Origin: Arcobacter ellisii
GTDB taxonomy: Bacteria > Campylobacterota > Campylobacteria > Campylobacterales > Arcobacteraceae
Direction of reading: 5' to 3'
DNA: 64,000 nt
Assembly: GCF_003544915.1 (NCBI RefSeq)
Contig: NZ_CP032097.1
Span: 124,001 to 188,000, forward strand
Shown here: piece after piece, positions 8,061-17,360 of the stretch
How the letters are laid out: every line of letters starts with the position of its first letter
Numbering within the stretch: position 1 is the stretch's first letter
The notes under the pieces: model-generated
The model's input: the letters and a program-made list of their open reading frames with translations, nothing else
Told to the model about the DNA's origin: nothing
Databases searched by the model: none
Translations under genes and position numbers: made by a program

Positions 8061-8821
8061 TTAGACAATTTATACTTTTGATTACTATTTTAATATCATC
8101 TTTTTCTCAAGATACTTTAACAGCTCAAAAACAAAATACTTTATATATTCAAGATTTAATTCAAATAGAAGAGAATATTGCAAAAAACTTTGAAAAATAT
8201 ATTTTAACTGAATATAAAATTCCAACTATGGAAAATTTAATAGATGATGAATATTTAGGAAGTAATTTTTCAGTTACAAATAGAATGGGAAATGATATAG
8301 ATTTTAAAGATAGTTCAAAATTACAATTAAAATATGCTATCACAAAAGATGAATATCGAAAAACAAAAGATGAAAATTTAGGGGTTGAAAATTTTATAGT
8401 TCAACTTTATAACAGAGATTTATATAGAGATTATACAACAGTTTTTAGTGATGATACGGATGTGAATAATATGTATGTTGAGTTTGAATTAAAATCTGAT
8501 GAAGCTAAAAATATATTTGAATTATTAAAAAATGGAAACACTATTGCTAAAACTTGCACTGCTTCACTGAAAAATAGTTATTGTAACAATAATGAAAAAA
8601 GTATTAGATGGTATAACTCAAGTTCAAACTGGATTGAATATGATAAAAAAGATTTTAATAAAGGAAATATAACAATTAGTAGTGAAAGTATTTTAACTTC
8701 AGAGGCTAGTAAACTTGCAAGTTTAAAAGTTGGAAGTTATATTTATATAAAAGATAAAACAAAAAATGTAAAGTTGATAGATGACTCTTCTGGAAATTTA
8801 CAAATTTTAAAGGTGGATTAA
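8057..8821 (+). CDS. Secreted protein, second stand-alone copy of the shared module
   Basis: 254 aa with a signal peptide (MIRQFILLITILISSFS). It repeats the shared module: DLIQIEENIAKNFEKYILTE, then YKIPT, YLGSNFSVTN, a Cys pair (TCTASLKNSYC), and a C-terminal SLKVGSYIYIKD strand also seen in the 8822 protein (YIKVGIGEKAYVKD). The segment IRWYNSSSNW aligns with LHWYDSSGNY of the 17357 protein. The stop TAA is immediately followed by the apparent ATC start of the next gene in the same frame. Function unknown; relation to the other three secreted proteins is direct from the sequence. Confidence 0.62.
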   Translation: MIRQFILLITILISSFSQDTLTAQKQNTLYIQDLIQIEENIAKNFEKYILTEYKIPTMENLIDDEYLGSNFSVTNRMGNDIDFKDSSKLQLKYAITKDEYRKTKDENLGVENFIVQLYNRDLYRDYTTVFSDDTDVNNMYVEFELKSDEAKNIFELLKNGNTIAKTCTASLKNSYCNNNEKSIRWYNSSSNWIEYDKKDFNKGNITISSESILTSEASKLASLKVGSYIYIKDKTKNVKLIDDSSGNLQILKVD

Positions 8822-11743
8822 ATCAAAACTCTAGTTTCAATAATCATATTTTTTAATTTTGTTTTTGCGTCAAGTGAAAATATTTCATTGATGAATAATG
8901 TGAAATCTCTTATTCAAAAAGAGGAGTATATCTCACTTGCTATAAATAAATATATTTTACAAACAGGAAAAATTCCTAAAAAAAGTGATGATACTTTAGA
9001 TTGGGAAAAATTGGAAGTTGAAGATTATTTAGGAGTAAATTTTAATAAAACTAATCCAGTTACTTTAAAAGATATTGTTATAACTTTTGATGAAAAAAAT
9101 AGTGCATTTATTAAAGGTGCAATAGAAAAAGAGGCAGATTATAAGGAAGAGTATAATTATTTATATAATTTTTATACTAATAAAGTATTTAGGGTAAATA
9201 CAATTCCACCAAAAAATATTACTAAAACAGAGTTAGTAAAAGGTTCTCTTGTTTTATATAACTCTTTACAAAAAGAGATAGCAACAGTTTTAACAAAAAA
9301 TGAAACTTCAATATTCTTGCCTTCTAAAACTTGTAATTCTGCACAATATTTTTATGAACTAAAAAATGAAAAATTAATATATAAATATTGTAAAACAGCT
9401 GGAAATTCAATAGAAGTTTATCAAAAAGCACCAGTTTATTTAGATAATTTAGACGATTTAGCATATATAAAAGTTGGAATAGGCGAAAAAGCTTACGTAA
9501 AAGATGGAAACTCTTGGTATGAGTATTATTATGAAGGTAATAGTACTTGGATACCATCAGGAACTGGAAGAACAACAGGACAAGTAAATGATGAGATTAG
9601 TATAGGAGATAGAATTTTATCTTATATTCCTGATGCAAAAGATTTGCTTTTAAGACGTGATGGTGGATGTATGCTTGCTAATGGAGATATTTTTTGTTGG
9701 GGAAATAATAAATATAAAAAAGCAGGAATTGCAAGTTATGGACAACTTGATACTTCTTTAACTCCTGATTATGTAAATACTCCTGTTATGTTAAAAGTTC
9801 AAATAGAAAATATTGATACGGGAACAGAAATTTTAGATTTAAAAACTAAAAATTGGTACAACAATCCATATAGAATAAAATTTGAAAAAATGGCAATGAA
9901 TAGTTCAGGTGTTTGTGCTATTTCTCCTTTATTTAACTATTTTGAAGGAACTCAAAAGAAATTTGGAGGAGATTTATATTGTAATGGTCAAATTACGCAA
10001 TTGTATTTTGAAAATATAAGTTCAACTGTAAGTGAAACATCAATTCTAAGTAAAAACAAATTTTTTGCATGGGGGAAAAGTGACCAAATAGATGATAGTT
10101 CTAAACTTATTAAAATATCTGATGACGGTGGACCTATTGTAAAAGATGGTTCAGGAAATGAATTAATGATTACAAGAGATGAAATTTATTTAATAGATAT
10201 TGTAATGGTTGAAGATACAATTGCTGTTTTATCAGATGAAGGAAAGATTTATACAATTGGAAGAAATTATAAAGGAGGTTTAGGTATTGGAAGTAATGAT
10301 AAGTTTATTGTTCAATTAACTCCTGAAGAAGTAAAAAGTAATGGTGTAATATTTAAAAAGATATTTGCTTTAAGAGATATAGCAATGTTTGGTGCAATAG
10401 ATAGTAATAACTACTTTTATATTTGGGGCGAAAGACCAAATGGAACAGTTTATTATGAACCAACACTTGTTAGCAGTTCTTTAAAATTTAATCCTGATGG
10501 AATTTTTACAAATAGTAAAGATTTTCTATTAAAAGGTGTGGATAATAGTTTTTATAGAACAGTAGGCAATAAAGAACTTACTAAAGTTGAGAGTATTCCA
10601 AGTGGTGCAATTAGTGCATCTATATATGATGATAATTCTCAAGAGTTATATGTATATATAAATGAGAGTATGCAACTTTTTGGAAGTAATAATTATTTAA
10701 CTTGTAAAACAACGTCTGGAACAAATTGTACAACAACAGATAGTAAGGTCTTTAGTACAGCATTAGATGAGTTAAATAGTTTTTCAAATAATTTTAATGG
10801 AAAAGATTATGCAAATTTTTCAAATGTATCTATTTATCAATTAGATACTGTTAAATATGAGATTTTTGAAGATTTTGAGGATGGAAAATCAACAGATTGG
10901 GATGGAAGTTCAATAAATAAAAGTTCTGGAAAAATTAGAGTAACCTCTGTAAACGATGATGGAACAGATGAAATACCTGTAACAAAATTTTTGGGTAATT
11001 TTAATATTGAAGAGGTTGAGTATGGAAGTCAACCAGCAACAAACTATACAAATAGACCTTCTTATATAGAAAAAACTTTTTCAATTGGTAGTAGTTATGC
11101 AAATAATGAAGTTGAATTAGAATTTGATTTTTATGAAATTGATACTTGGGATTTTGAAAGATTCACTGTAACTTTAAATGATGTAGTTTTTGTTGAAGAT
11201 AATTTTATTCATGATAATCATCCCTATTTATCAGATGTAAATGATACGGGAGAGTCTCTACAAAAAGTTGGTTCTTCTGGTAGTTATAACAATGATAATG
11301 ATGAAAAATACCATTATAAAATAAGAACTAAATTAGACTCTGCAGGAAAATTAAAAGTTAGATTTAGTACAAGAGGTTTAAAAAATACAGATTATGGCTA
11401 TAATGGTTGGTCTTTTGCCCAATCAAGGGATGATGAATCGTGGGGAATAGATAATGTACACGTAAAAGTTAAAGAGACAAGTAAAACTTTTGTATGTGCA
11501 ATGACAGGAATAGGTAGCCAATCTCAGATGTATTGTTGGGGAAATGTGGGACGAAGTATACCTATTTTAAGCACATCTTTATATGATGTAAGTAAAATAA
11601 ACACTATAAATAAGTTATTTATTTCTCAAGAAAATGATAAAACTTCACAGATGGCTTTTGATAATTTTGACAATAACGGAAATTTATTTCTAAAATATCC
11701 AACTTATATCGGGGGATTTGATTATGCATTTTATTTTAAATAA
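8822..11743 (+). CDS. Large secreted RCC1-like beta-propeller protein with lectin-like insertion, candidate tip adhesin
   Basis: About 973 aa if begun at ATC 8822; a TTG at 8888 also exists but would cut off the signal peptide. The reading frame from 8822 encodes IKTLVSIIIFFNFVFA, a good signal peptide, with AAAGGTGG (8809-8816) correctly spaced. Then comes the shared module (SLIQKEEYISLAINKYILQT, Cys pair, YIKVG...YVKD). From about residue 270 there are RCC1-like blades such as GGCMLANGDIFCWGNN, LYCNGQ, FYIWGE and QMYCWG. Inserted before the last blade is a jelly-roll/lectin-like domain (EDFEDGKSTDW to SWGIDNVHV, nucleotides about 10860-11465). The C-terminus KYPTYIGGFDYAFYFK recurs in the 17357 protein. 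Likely role, by analogy with MshQ or PilY1: large adhesin on a pilus tip (inference). Confidence 0.68.
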   Translation: MKTLVSIIIFFNFVFASSENISLMNNVKSLIQKEEYISLAINKYILQTGKIPKKSDDTLDWEKLEVEDYLGVNFNKTNPVTLKDIVITFDEKNSAFIKGAIEKEADYKEEYNYLYNFYTNKVFRVNTIPPKNITKTELVKGSLVLYNSLQKEIATVLTKNETSIFLPSKTCNSAQYFYELKNEKLIYKYCKTAGNSIEVYQKAPVYLDNLDDLAYIKVGIGEKAYVKDGNSWYEYYYEGNSTWIPSGTGRTTGQVNDEISIGDRILSYIPDAKDLLLRRDGGCMLANGDIFCWGNNKYKKAGIASYGQLDTSLTPDYVNTPVMLKVQIENIDTGTEILDLKTKNWYNNPYRIKFEKMAMNSSGVCAISPLFNYFEGTQKKFGGDLYCNGQITQLYFENISSTVSETSILSKNKFFAWGKSDQIDDSSKLIKISDDGGPIVKDGSGNELMITRDEIYLIDIVMVEDTIAVLSDEGKIYTIGRNYKGGLGIGSNDKFIVQLTPEEVKSNGVIFKKIFALRDIAMFGAIDSNNYFYIWGERPNGTVYYEPTLVSSSLKFNPDGIFTNSKDFLLKGVDNSFYRTVGNKELTKVESIPSGAISASIYDDNSQELYVYINESMQLFGSNNYLTCKTTSGTNCTTTDSKVFSTALDELNSFSNNFNGKDYANFSNVSIYQLDTVKYEIFEDFEDGKSTDWDGSSINKSSGKIRVTSVNDDGTDEIPVTKFLGNFNIEEVEYGSQPATNYTNRPSYIEKTFSIGSSYANNEVELEFDFYEIDTWDFERFTVTLNDVVFVEDNFIHDNHPYLSDVNDTGESLQKVGSSGSYNNDNDEKYHYKIRTKLDSAGKLKVRFSTRGLKNTDYGYNGWSFAQSRDDESWGIDNVHVKVKETSKTFVCAMTGIGSQSQMYCWGNVGRSIPILSTSLYDVSKINTINKLFISQENDKTSQMAFDNFDNNGNLFLKYPTYIGGFDYAFYFK

Positions 11744-11751
11744 GGAATTAT

Positions 11752-13413
11752 ATGTTGAAAGATTTTAAGAATTTATTGTTTTTAGGGACACTTTTTTTAC
11801 TACTTGGGGGTTGTAGTTCAAAGGATTATCACGAAGAGATGCTTGAAAATACAAAATCTTCTTTAGATAAAGAGAATTACAGTGCGATAAAAAAATCATA
11901 TTCCGATTCCTTAGTTGATGAAAAGATAAAAAATAAAGAGTTCATAAGTATTTTAGAAGAAAAATCACTAAGTGATATTTTAAAAGAGATGGAAGTATTA
12001 GATGGTAACTTTTACTATTTAAAAAGTAGTGATGTTTTAATACCACAAAGTAGAATTAAGATTCATAATATTACGGAATTAAATCAATACTTAAATGCTG
12101 TATTAGATAAAGAGTTGTTTATTAAAAAGAACGGTTCAATTTATCTTGTAAAACTTTTAAGTACAAGTGAAACAAAAAAACAATCAATTGAAAATATTCC
12201 TTTTAAATTAGATGGTCAAATATCTGTTGAAGAGTTAATAAAATTAATTACAATTGAATCAGGATATGAAGTAAATATTGGAAATTATATAGATAATAAA
12301 GATGATTTCCAAAATAGTATTGTAAGTATTAGTTCAAAAGATTTAAAAGATGCATTAAACTCTTTAGGTCATGCAAAAGATGTATATGTTGATATAGATT
12401 ATGATAAAGAAGCTATAAATATAACTAGATATAAAGATACAGTTATTGAGTTAAATATTCCTCTTTTAGATATTAAATCTACAAGTCAAACAACAAATCA
12501 AGAATCAACAGGTGAAAGTAAAGTTGAGAATAGTTCCCAAATAGTTTTATATGATGAATTAGACAAAATGTTAAAAAATATAATTTCAACAGATAAAATT
12601 TCAACATATCATATAGATAAAGCAAGTGGTTTAATATTTTTAAAATCAACAAAATCAATTGAAAATGCTGTTAGAACTGTAGCAAAAGCTTATGAATCGA
12701 CTTTCTCAAAAGAGGCAGTTATAGAGTTTGAAAGAATAGAAATACTTTTAAATAAAAATAGAGAGTATGGAATAGGAAGTATTTCTGATGATAGACAAAC
12801 AAATACAGGAGCAGGAGTAATCAGAGGAATTGGAGCTGATGGTGCATTAAATTTCACAAGTGATAATGTAACAAGACTTTTAACTGTTGCTGCAACTGCA
12901 AATAATGAAATAGGGAAGATATTAAATTATAGTAAAAATATGATTGTTTTAAAAAATAATATCCCAACAGTTCAATCAATCACAGAAAATACAGATTATG
13001 TTGAAAAAATAGAGACAACAATTGATGCTGATACAAATACAAGAACATCTGATGTTACAGTTAATACTTTAAAAGAAGGAACTTCAATAACAGCAATGGC
13101 AAAAATATCAAGAGATAAAATTTTCTTAAATATTTTACCTACAATAAAAAAACTTATTGAGTTTGGAGAAGTAAGTATTGATGGTACATCTATAAAATTA
13201 CCTCAATATAATGACCAAAGTTACAATATCTCAAGAGAAGTAAGATTAGGAGAAACTGCAATAGTTGGTTCAATTATTGTTCATGATGATACAAAAAATT
13301 ATCAAGGGGTTTTACCTGTAGAAGGATTTGCTGTTGGTGGAACAGATTCAAAATCTTATGTAAGAAGAGAAATAGTTTACGTAGTTACTCTTAAAAATAT
13401 TAAAGGCTTTTAA
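11752..13413 (+). CDS. Secretin lipoprotein, type IVb pilus type
   Basis: 553 aa. The N-terminus is a lipoprotein signal with lipobox LLGGC (Cys at about 21). The periplasmic part has N-domain-like folds, and the C-terminal third is a secretin core: NNIPTVQSITENTDYVEKIE, then GTSITAMAKISRDKIFLNILPTI and the closing strand REVRLGETAIVGSIIVHDD with SYVRREIVYVVTLK. Lipidated secretins of this layout (BfpB, TcpC, PilN) form the outer-membrane gate for type IVb pili. It starts 8 nt after the RCC1 protein and is followed within 2 nt by the platform gene. Its presence makes an outer-membrane-spanning machine likely instead of a purely inner-membrane pseudopilus. Strong match by pattern. Confidence 0.82.
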   Translation: MLKDFKNLLFLGTLFLLLGGCSSKDYHEEMLENTKSSLDKENYSAIKKSYSDSLVDEKIKNKEFISILEEKSLSDILKEMEVLDGNFYYLKSSDVLIPQSRIKIHNITELNQYLNAVLDKELFIKKNGSIYLVKLLSTSETKKQSIENIPFKLDGQISVEELIKLITIESGYEVNIGNYIDNKDDFQNSIVSISSKDLKDALNSLGHAKDVYVDIDYDKEAINITRYKDTVIELNIPLLDIKSTSQTTNQESTGESKVENSSQIVLYDELDKMLKNIISTDKISTYHIDKASGLIFLKSTKSIENAVRTVAKAYESTFSKEAVIEFERIEILLNKNREYGIGSISDDRQTNTGAGVIRGIGADGALNFTSDNVTRLLTVAATANNEIGKILNYSKNMIVLKNNIPTVQSITENTDYVEKIETTIDADTNTRTSDVTVNTLKEGTSITAMAKISRDKIFLNILPTIKKLIEFGEVSIDGTSIKLPQYNDQSYNISREVRLGETAIVGSIIVHDDTKNYQGVLPVEGFAVGGTDSKSYVRREIVYVVTLKNIKGF

Positions 13414-13415
13414 TA

Positions 13416-14432
13416 ATGAGTATGTTTGCTGATCCATATGAGCAATTTTTGCTTGATTATCTTGTAACAAAACTTGAAAATGGTTCTAATACAAGAAGAG
13501 CATTATTGTTATATAGTGAACAAATTACAAGAGAAACAAATTTTAAAAAAAGATTGATGGCTGCAATCAAAGATATGGAAATAGGAAAACATAAACTTGA
13601 AGCTATTTTACATAAACATAAATTCTTAAATAGCTTTCAATTTAGTTTGGTTGTAAATAGTACAAATACTTTAGATGGATTAAAACTTGTATTATCATTT
13701 AAAAAAGCAAATTCAAATTTGATGTTAAAGATGATAAATCCTATTTTTGTTCCTTTATCTATTGTAATTGGTACTTTTTATGGTTTGATTTTATATCTTG
13801 ATATGTTACAAAAAGATTTAGTTCAATTAAGAAAGTTAAATCCTGATGTTGAACAGTTTTTAGGAATACCAAAATATTTTACTTATGATTTTGCATATGT
13901 TGGATTAGGAATTTCTATATTTGTGACAGCTTTTATATTTTTTGGGTATTTATATACTGAAAAATATAAGCCAGCTTGGTTATATAAAGTTTTTAAAACT
14001 CAAGCATTTTCAGATGGAAGATTTATGTTTAGAATTTTAAATGGAATGTTAAGTGCTGGTATCTCTTTTCATAAAACATCATTGATTTTATCAAAGGATT
14101 ATTTTAAAGAGGGTCTTAGACCGTTTTTCAAAGAGTTAGCAGAGATGATAAATAAAAATAAAAAACTATTTATTATGTTTGAAAAATATAATTTCCCTGC
14201 AATTATAACAGCAGATATAAAACTATCAGAATTAAGTAAAACAAGTTTTTCAGAAGTAACAAAAGCTTTATATCAAACTTGTGACACAATGTATGAAAAA
14301 AATATAAATTATATGGTTTTACAATGGAAGTTTATGTTTTGGATGATTGCAATGTTGGTTACTGTAATAATAGGTTCAGATGTTATTAACTTGGTAATTA
14401 GTACTTTTACATTTAAAACTTTATATCAATAG
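13416..14432 (+). CDS. Inner-membrane platform protein, GspF/PilC/BfpE family
   Basis: 338 aa with three hydrophobic segments (about 107-125, 160-178 and 305-325) and two cytoplasmic helical domains, the T2SSF arrangement. The second domain contains FRILNGMLSAGISFHKTS, matching the family's L-x-x-GxS/T-L-x-A pattern. Such proteins sit in the inner membrane and connect the assembly ATPase to the growing pilus. It lies between the secretin and ATPase genes, as in type IVb clusters. The N-terminal domain is short and divergent. Function at the family level is sound; substrate is inferred from context. Confidence 0.8.
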   Translation: MSMFADPYEQFLLDYLVTKLENGSNTRRALLLYSEQITRETNFKKRLMAAIKDMEIGKHKLEAILHKHKFLNSFQFSLVVNSTNTLDGLKLVLSFKKANSNLMLKMINPIFVPLSIVIGTFYGLILYLDMLQKDLVQLRKLNPDVEQFLGIPKYFTYDFAYVGLGISIFVTAFIFFGYLYTEKYKPAWLYKVFKTQAFSDGRFMFRILNGMLSAGISFHKTSLILSKDYFKEGLRPFFKELAEMINKNKKLFIMFEKYNFPAIITADIKLSELSKTSFSEVTKALYQTCDTMYEKNINYMVLQWKFMFWMIAMLVTVIIGSDVINLVISTFTFKTLYQ

Positions 14433-14443
14433 AAGATGAAATT

Positions 14444-16135
14444 ATGATAAAGAAGATAGTAACAACTTTAAGAAATACACCAAAGTTTCCTTTTTTGAAA
14501 AGAGATAAAAAAAAGATATCTCTAAAAAAAGAGAAAAAAAGTGATTTTGATTTTAAAGATTTTTTTGAAAAACAAAAAAAATCAATTTATGATTTCATTG
14601 GAAAAAGTGATGATCCTGATACTCATTTATCAAATGTAATTGAGGATATGATTAAAGAAAAATTTCATTTAAAAGGTGGATATGGAGATTTAATTGCAAA
14701 TGAAGAGAAGTATGAACAATTTGTAAGAACTTTAGGTTATGAGTATTATGCAACGTATAATGAGTTGTCAAAATATTATCAAGATACTTCATTTCAACTT
14801 GATGAAAAAAAACTTGAATTTTGTACAACAATGTATATTATCACTTTGGAAGATAAAAAGAACAAAAATAAAGTTTTGGGTATTAGAGATGTTGTAAATC
14901 TTGATTTTGAAATATTAAGTAAGTTTTATTTTACAAAAATTGTAGTTTTAGGAGAGGGCGTTTTATCTTCAGTTTTTGGAGAAGATAGAGAGATTATCTT
15001 TAGTTCAAATAGTGATACTGAAAATGATGAAGAGATAAATAAATATTTTGACAAAATGATGGGACAAGCTATTTTACTTGGAGCATCTGATATACATATT
15101 CAAAAAACAAGTAGATATGCTTCACTTTGGTTTAGAATTGATGGTATCAAAGTTGATATGGGAACTATGCCAATTACAATTGCAAAAACTTTAAAAAGAA
15201 GACTTGTAACTATGGCTGACCAAGAGGATTCTGATTATGAATCAATTAATGGTGTTATAAATTATGAGTATGGTAAAAAAAATATCAAGTTTAGGCTTGG
15301 GCTTATAAACTCAAAATTAAACTTTTCATTGGTTATGAGGATGATTGGTGGACGTGGAGTTGTTTCACATAATTTAAGAGGATTAAATTATCCAGAAGAG
15401 ACAGTACAAATTCTATCAAACTTAACAAAATATGCAAATGGAATGATATTAATTACGGGACAAGTTGGTTCTGGTAAAACTCACTTAATGTATGCCTTAT
15501 TACAACAATTGGCAAAACAACAACAGTATGTTATTACCATTGAAGACCCAGTTGAGTATGTGGATGAATCTTTCTTCCAAATTGATTTATCTGAGTTTGC
15601 AAGTGCAAGTGAAGAGTTTAAGTATGGTTACCCAGAAGCCGTTGTTGATATTTTAAGACAAGATTCAAATATCATACTAATTGGTGAAACAAGGGAACCT
15701 CAAACAGCATCACAACTTGTAAATGCATCAAACTTAGGTCAGTTAGTATTCTCTACAATGCATACCAACTCAGCACCTGCAACTGTTTCAAGGATGACAA
15801 GTTCACTTGGAATCAATGAAGGGGATATTATTGATAACTTAAGAGGAATTGTTTCTCAAAGATTAGTTAGAAAATTATGTAACTATTGTAAAGAACCAGA
15901 TGGAGAAGGTGGATATAAAAAAGTTGGATGTGATGAGTGTAACCACACAGGATTTAAAGATAGGGTGCCAATCGCTGAGGTTGTAAGATTTAAACTTGGA
16001 CATGGTGGTGATTTTGAAAATCCAGCAGAATATATGACAGTTGAAAAAGCTTCAATGGCACAATATAAAGAAGGTTTAATTACAAAAGAAGATGCAATTG
16101 CAATTATCAGAGGGGAAGAAGTATGGTACGATTAG
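14444..16135 (+). CDS. Assembly ATPase, GspE/PilB/BfpD family
   Basis: 563 aa. Visible: Walker A GQVGSGKT (339-346), Asp box VITIEDPVEYVDE, Walker B DSNIILIGETR (from 407), His box STMHTNSAPATVSRM, and a zinc-binding pair CNYC (479-482) plus CDEC (496-499). A basic, Lys-rich N-terminal tail of about 50 residues precedes the N1E-like domain. The CxxC pairs and His box place it with extension ATPases; no separate PilT-like retraction ATPase is encoded nearby. It powers pilin addition at the inner membrane. The stop overlaps the next start by 13 nt, implying coupled translation. Confidence 0.92.
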   Translation: MIKKIVTTLRNTPKFPFLKRDKKKISLKKEKKSDFDFKDFFEKQKKSIYDFIGKSDDPDTHLSNVIEDMIKEKFHLKGGYGDLIANEEKYEQFVRTLGYEYYATYNELSKYYQDTSFQLDEKKLEFCTTMYIITLEDKKNKNKVLGIRDVVNLDFEILSKFYFTKIVVLGEGVLSSVFGEDREIIFSSNSDTENDEEINKYFDKMMGQAILLGASDIHIQKTSRYASLWFRIDGIKVDMGTMPITIAKTLKRRLVTMADQEDSDYESINGVINYEYGKKNIKFRLGLINSKLNFSLVMRMIGGRGVVSHNLRGLNYPEETVQILSNLTKYANGMILITGQVGSGKTHLMYALLQQLAKQQQYVITIEDPVEYVDESFFQIDLSEFASASEEFKYGYPEAVVDILRQDSNIILIGETREPQTASQLVNASNLGQLVFSTMHTNSAPATVSRMTSSLGINEGDIIDNLRGIVSQRLVRKLCNYCKEPDGEGGYKKVGCDECNHTGFKDRVPIAEVVRFKLGHGGDFENPAEYMTVEKASMAQYKEGLITKEDAIAIIRGEEVWYD

Positions 16136-16872
16136 TAATTACTGATTTTGCAACAAAAGAGGATAGCGAATTTTTCTATGTAAATGATGAATTTGATGTT
16201 TCTCAAAATATGTTTACATATCATTCCTTTAAAAAATATAGTGTATATCTATCAAAATATAGCAATGATGAAATTTATTCATTAAATTTATTATCAAAAA
16301 AATATTTAGGAAGAAATCAATTTTTAATTCATATTGCTGATGGAGAGTATGTAATTTTATTTAATCATAAAACAGTTTATTCTGCAAAAATAAACCAAAA
16401 TTTTATTACAGATGATATGATTAAATCGATTTTGATTACAAAACATATAGCAATGCTTTCAAGTGGTGGAGCAATAGAAAATATTTATTATGTAATTAAT
16501 TCAAAATATAAATGTGCTATTGAAAATATTTTAAAACAAAATACAAAAAATGAAAAACAAGAAGTAGTTGCAAAATCTTTAGGAGAAATAGAAGAGTTAG
16601 TTAAACCTTTAAAAGAGTTAGATACTTCAAAATCTCATTTTACAAAACTAACATATATGTCACTATTATTGGGTGTTAGTTTCTGGGTAATGTTTTCTGG
16701 ATTAAAAACATTTACGGATAAAGTTTTTTATACAGAACCTTTAGAAAATTTACAAAGAGAATTAAGAGTAGAAACACAATTAGCAAAACGACAAGAAAAA
16801 CTTTTAAATGAAAGTCAAATTAAATATAAAGAATTAACTGACTGTATAAGTTCGACTAAGGTTTCAAAATGA
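16123..16872 (+). CDS. Inner-membrane assembly protein, GspL/BfpC-like layout
   Basis: 249 aa: a cytoplasmic domain of about 175 residues, one TM helix (about 180-200, YMSLLLGVSFWVMFSG), then a short periplasmic coiled coil ending in a Cys. This bitopic layout, directly after the ATPase gene, is that of BfpC/GspL/PilM-N proteins, which dock the ATPase to the membrane complex. I see no convincing sequence motif, so the assignment rests on topology and position. The start ATG lies inside the ATPase gene (13-nt overlap), and its end overlaps the next gene (ATGA). Confidence 0.6.
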   Translation: MVRLVITDFATKEDSEFFYVNDEFDVSQNMFTYHSFKKYSVYLSKYSNDEIYSLNLLSKKYLGRNQFLIHIADGEYVILFNHKTVYSAKINQNFITDDMIKSILITKHIAMLSSGGAIENIYYVINSKYKCAIENILKQNTKNEKQEVVAKSLGEIEELVKPLKELDTSKSHFTKLTYMSLLLGVSFWVMFSGLKTFTDKVFYTEPLENLQRELRVETQLAKRQEKLLNESQIKYKELTDCISSTKVSK

Positions 16873-17360
16873 TAAGTATCAGCAACAAAACAATAGCAAA
16901 CACAAGCAAGTTAATCATATCTATTTTAGTAATTTATACATTGGTTTATGTTGGATTTAAAGCTATGAATTATTATAAATCATATTATGAAAAAGAGAAA
17001 CTTACAAATGACCTTCAACTAAAAAGAGATGAAACAAACTCTTTGAAAACAAAAGCAAATGAGTCTAAAAAAAGAATTGAAGATTTAGAAAAAAGTTATA
17101 TGACAAAAGAAGAGATAGAAACAAAAGTAAAAGATATTTTCTCAAGAATGTCATTACTTGATTATCAATTAGATTTTATTGATTCAAAAAAAATGTGTAT
17201 AGATAGATATATAATCATTACTAGAGTAAATACACAAAGTGAAAATGGATTAAAAGCAGCAGAAGGAATTTTATCTTATATAGGAGAAATTAAAAAAAGT
17301 GATATGGATGAAACACTATATTTTGTAAATTATATCTCTAAACCTAAGGAAATAAAATGA
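16869..17360 (+). CDS. Inner-membrane assembly protein, PilO/GspM-like layout
   Basis: 163 aa: short cytoplasmic N-terminus, one TM helix (about 15-32, LIISILVIYTLVYVGF), a coiled coil (about 45-90, rich in Lys/Glu) and a small alpha/beta periplasmic domain. This is the usual architecture of PilO/GspM alignment-complex proteins, which pair with PilN/GspL. It has ATGA overlaps with both neighbours, so it is made in step with them. Assigned by topology and order only. Confidence 0.58.
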   Translation: MISISNKTIANTSKLIISILVIYTLVYVGFKAMNYYKSYYEKEKLTNDLQLKRDETNSLKTKANESKKRIEDLEKSYMTKEEIETKVKDIFSRMSLLDYQLDFIDSKKMCIDRYIIITRVNTQSENGLKAAEGILSYIGEIKKSDMDETLYFVNYISKPKEIK

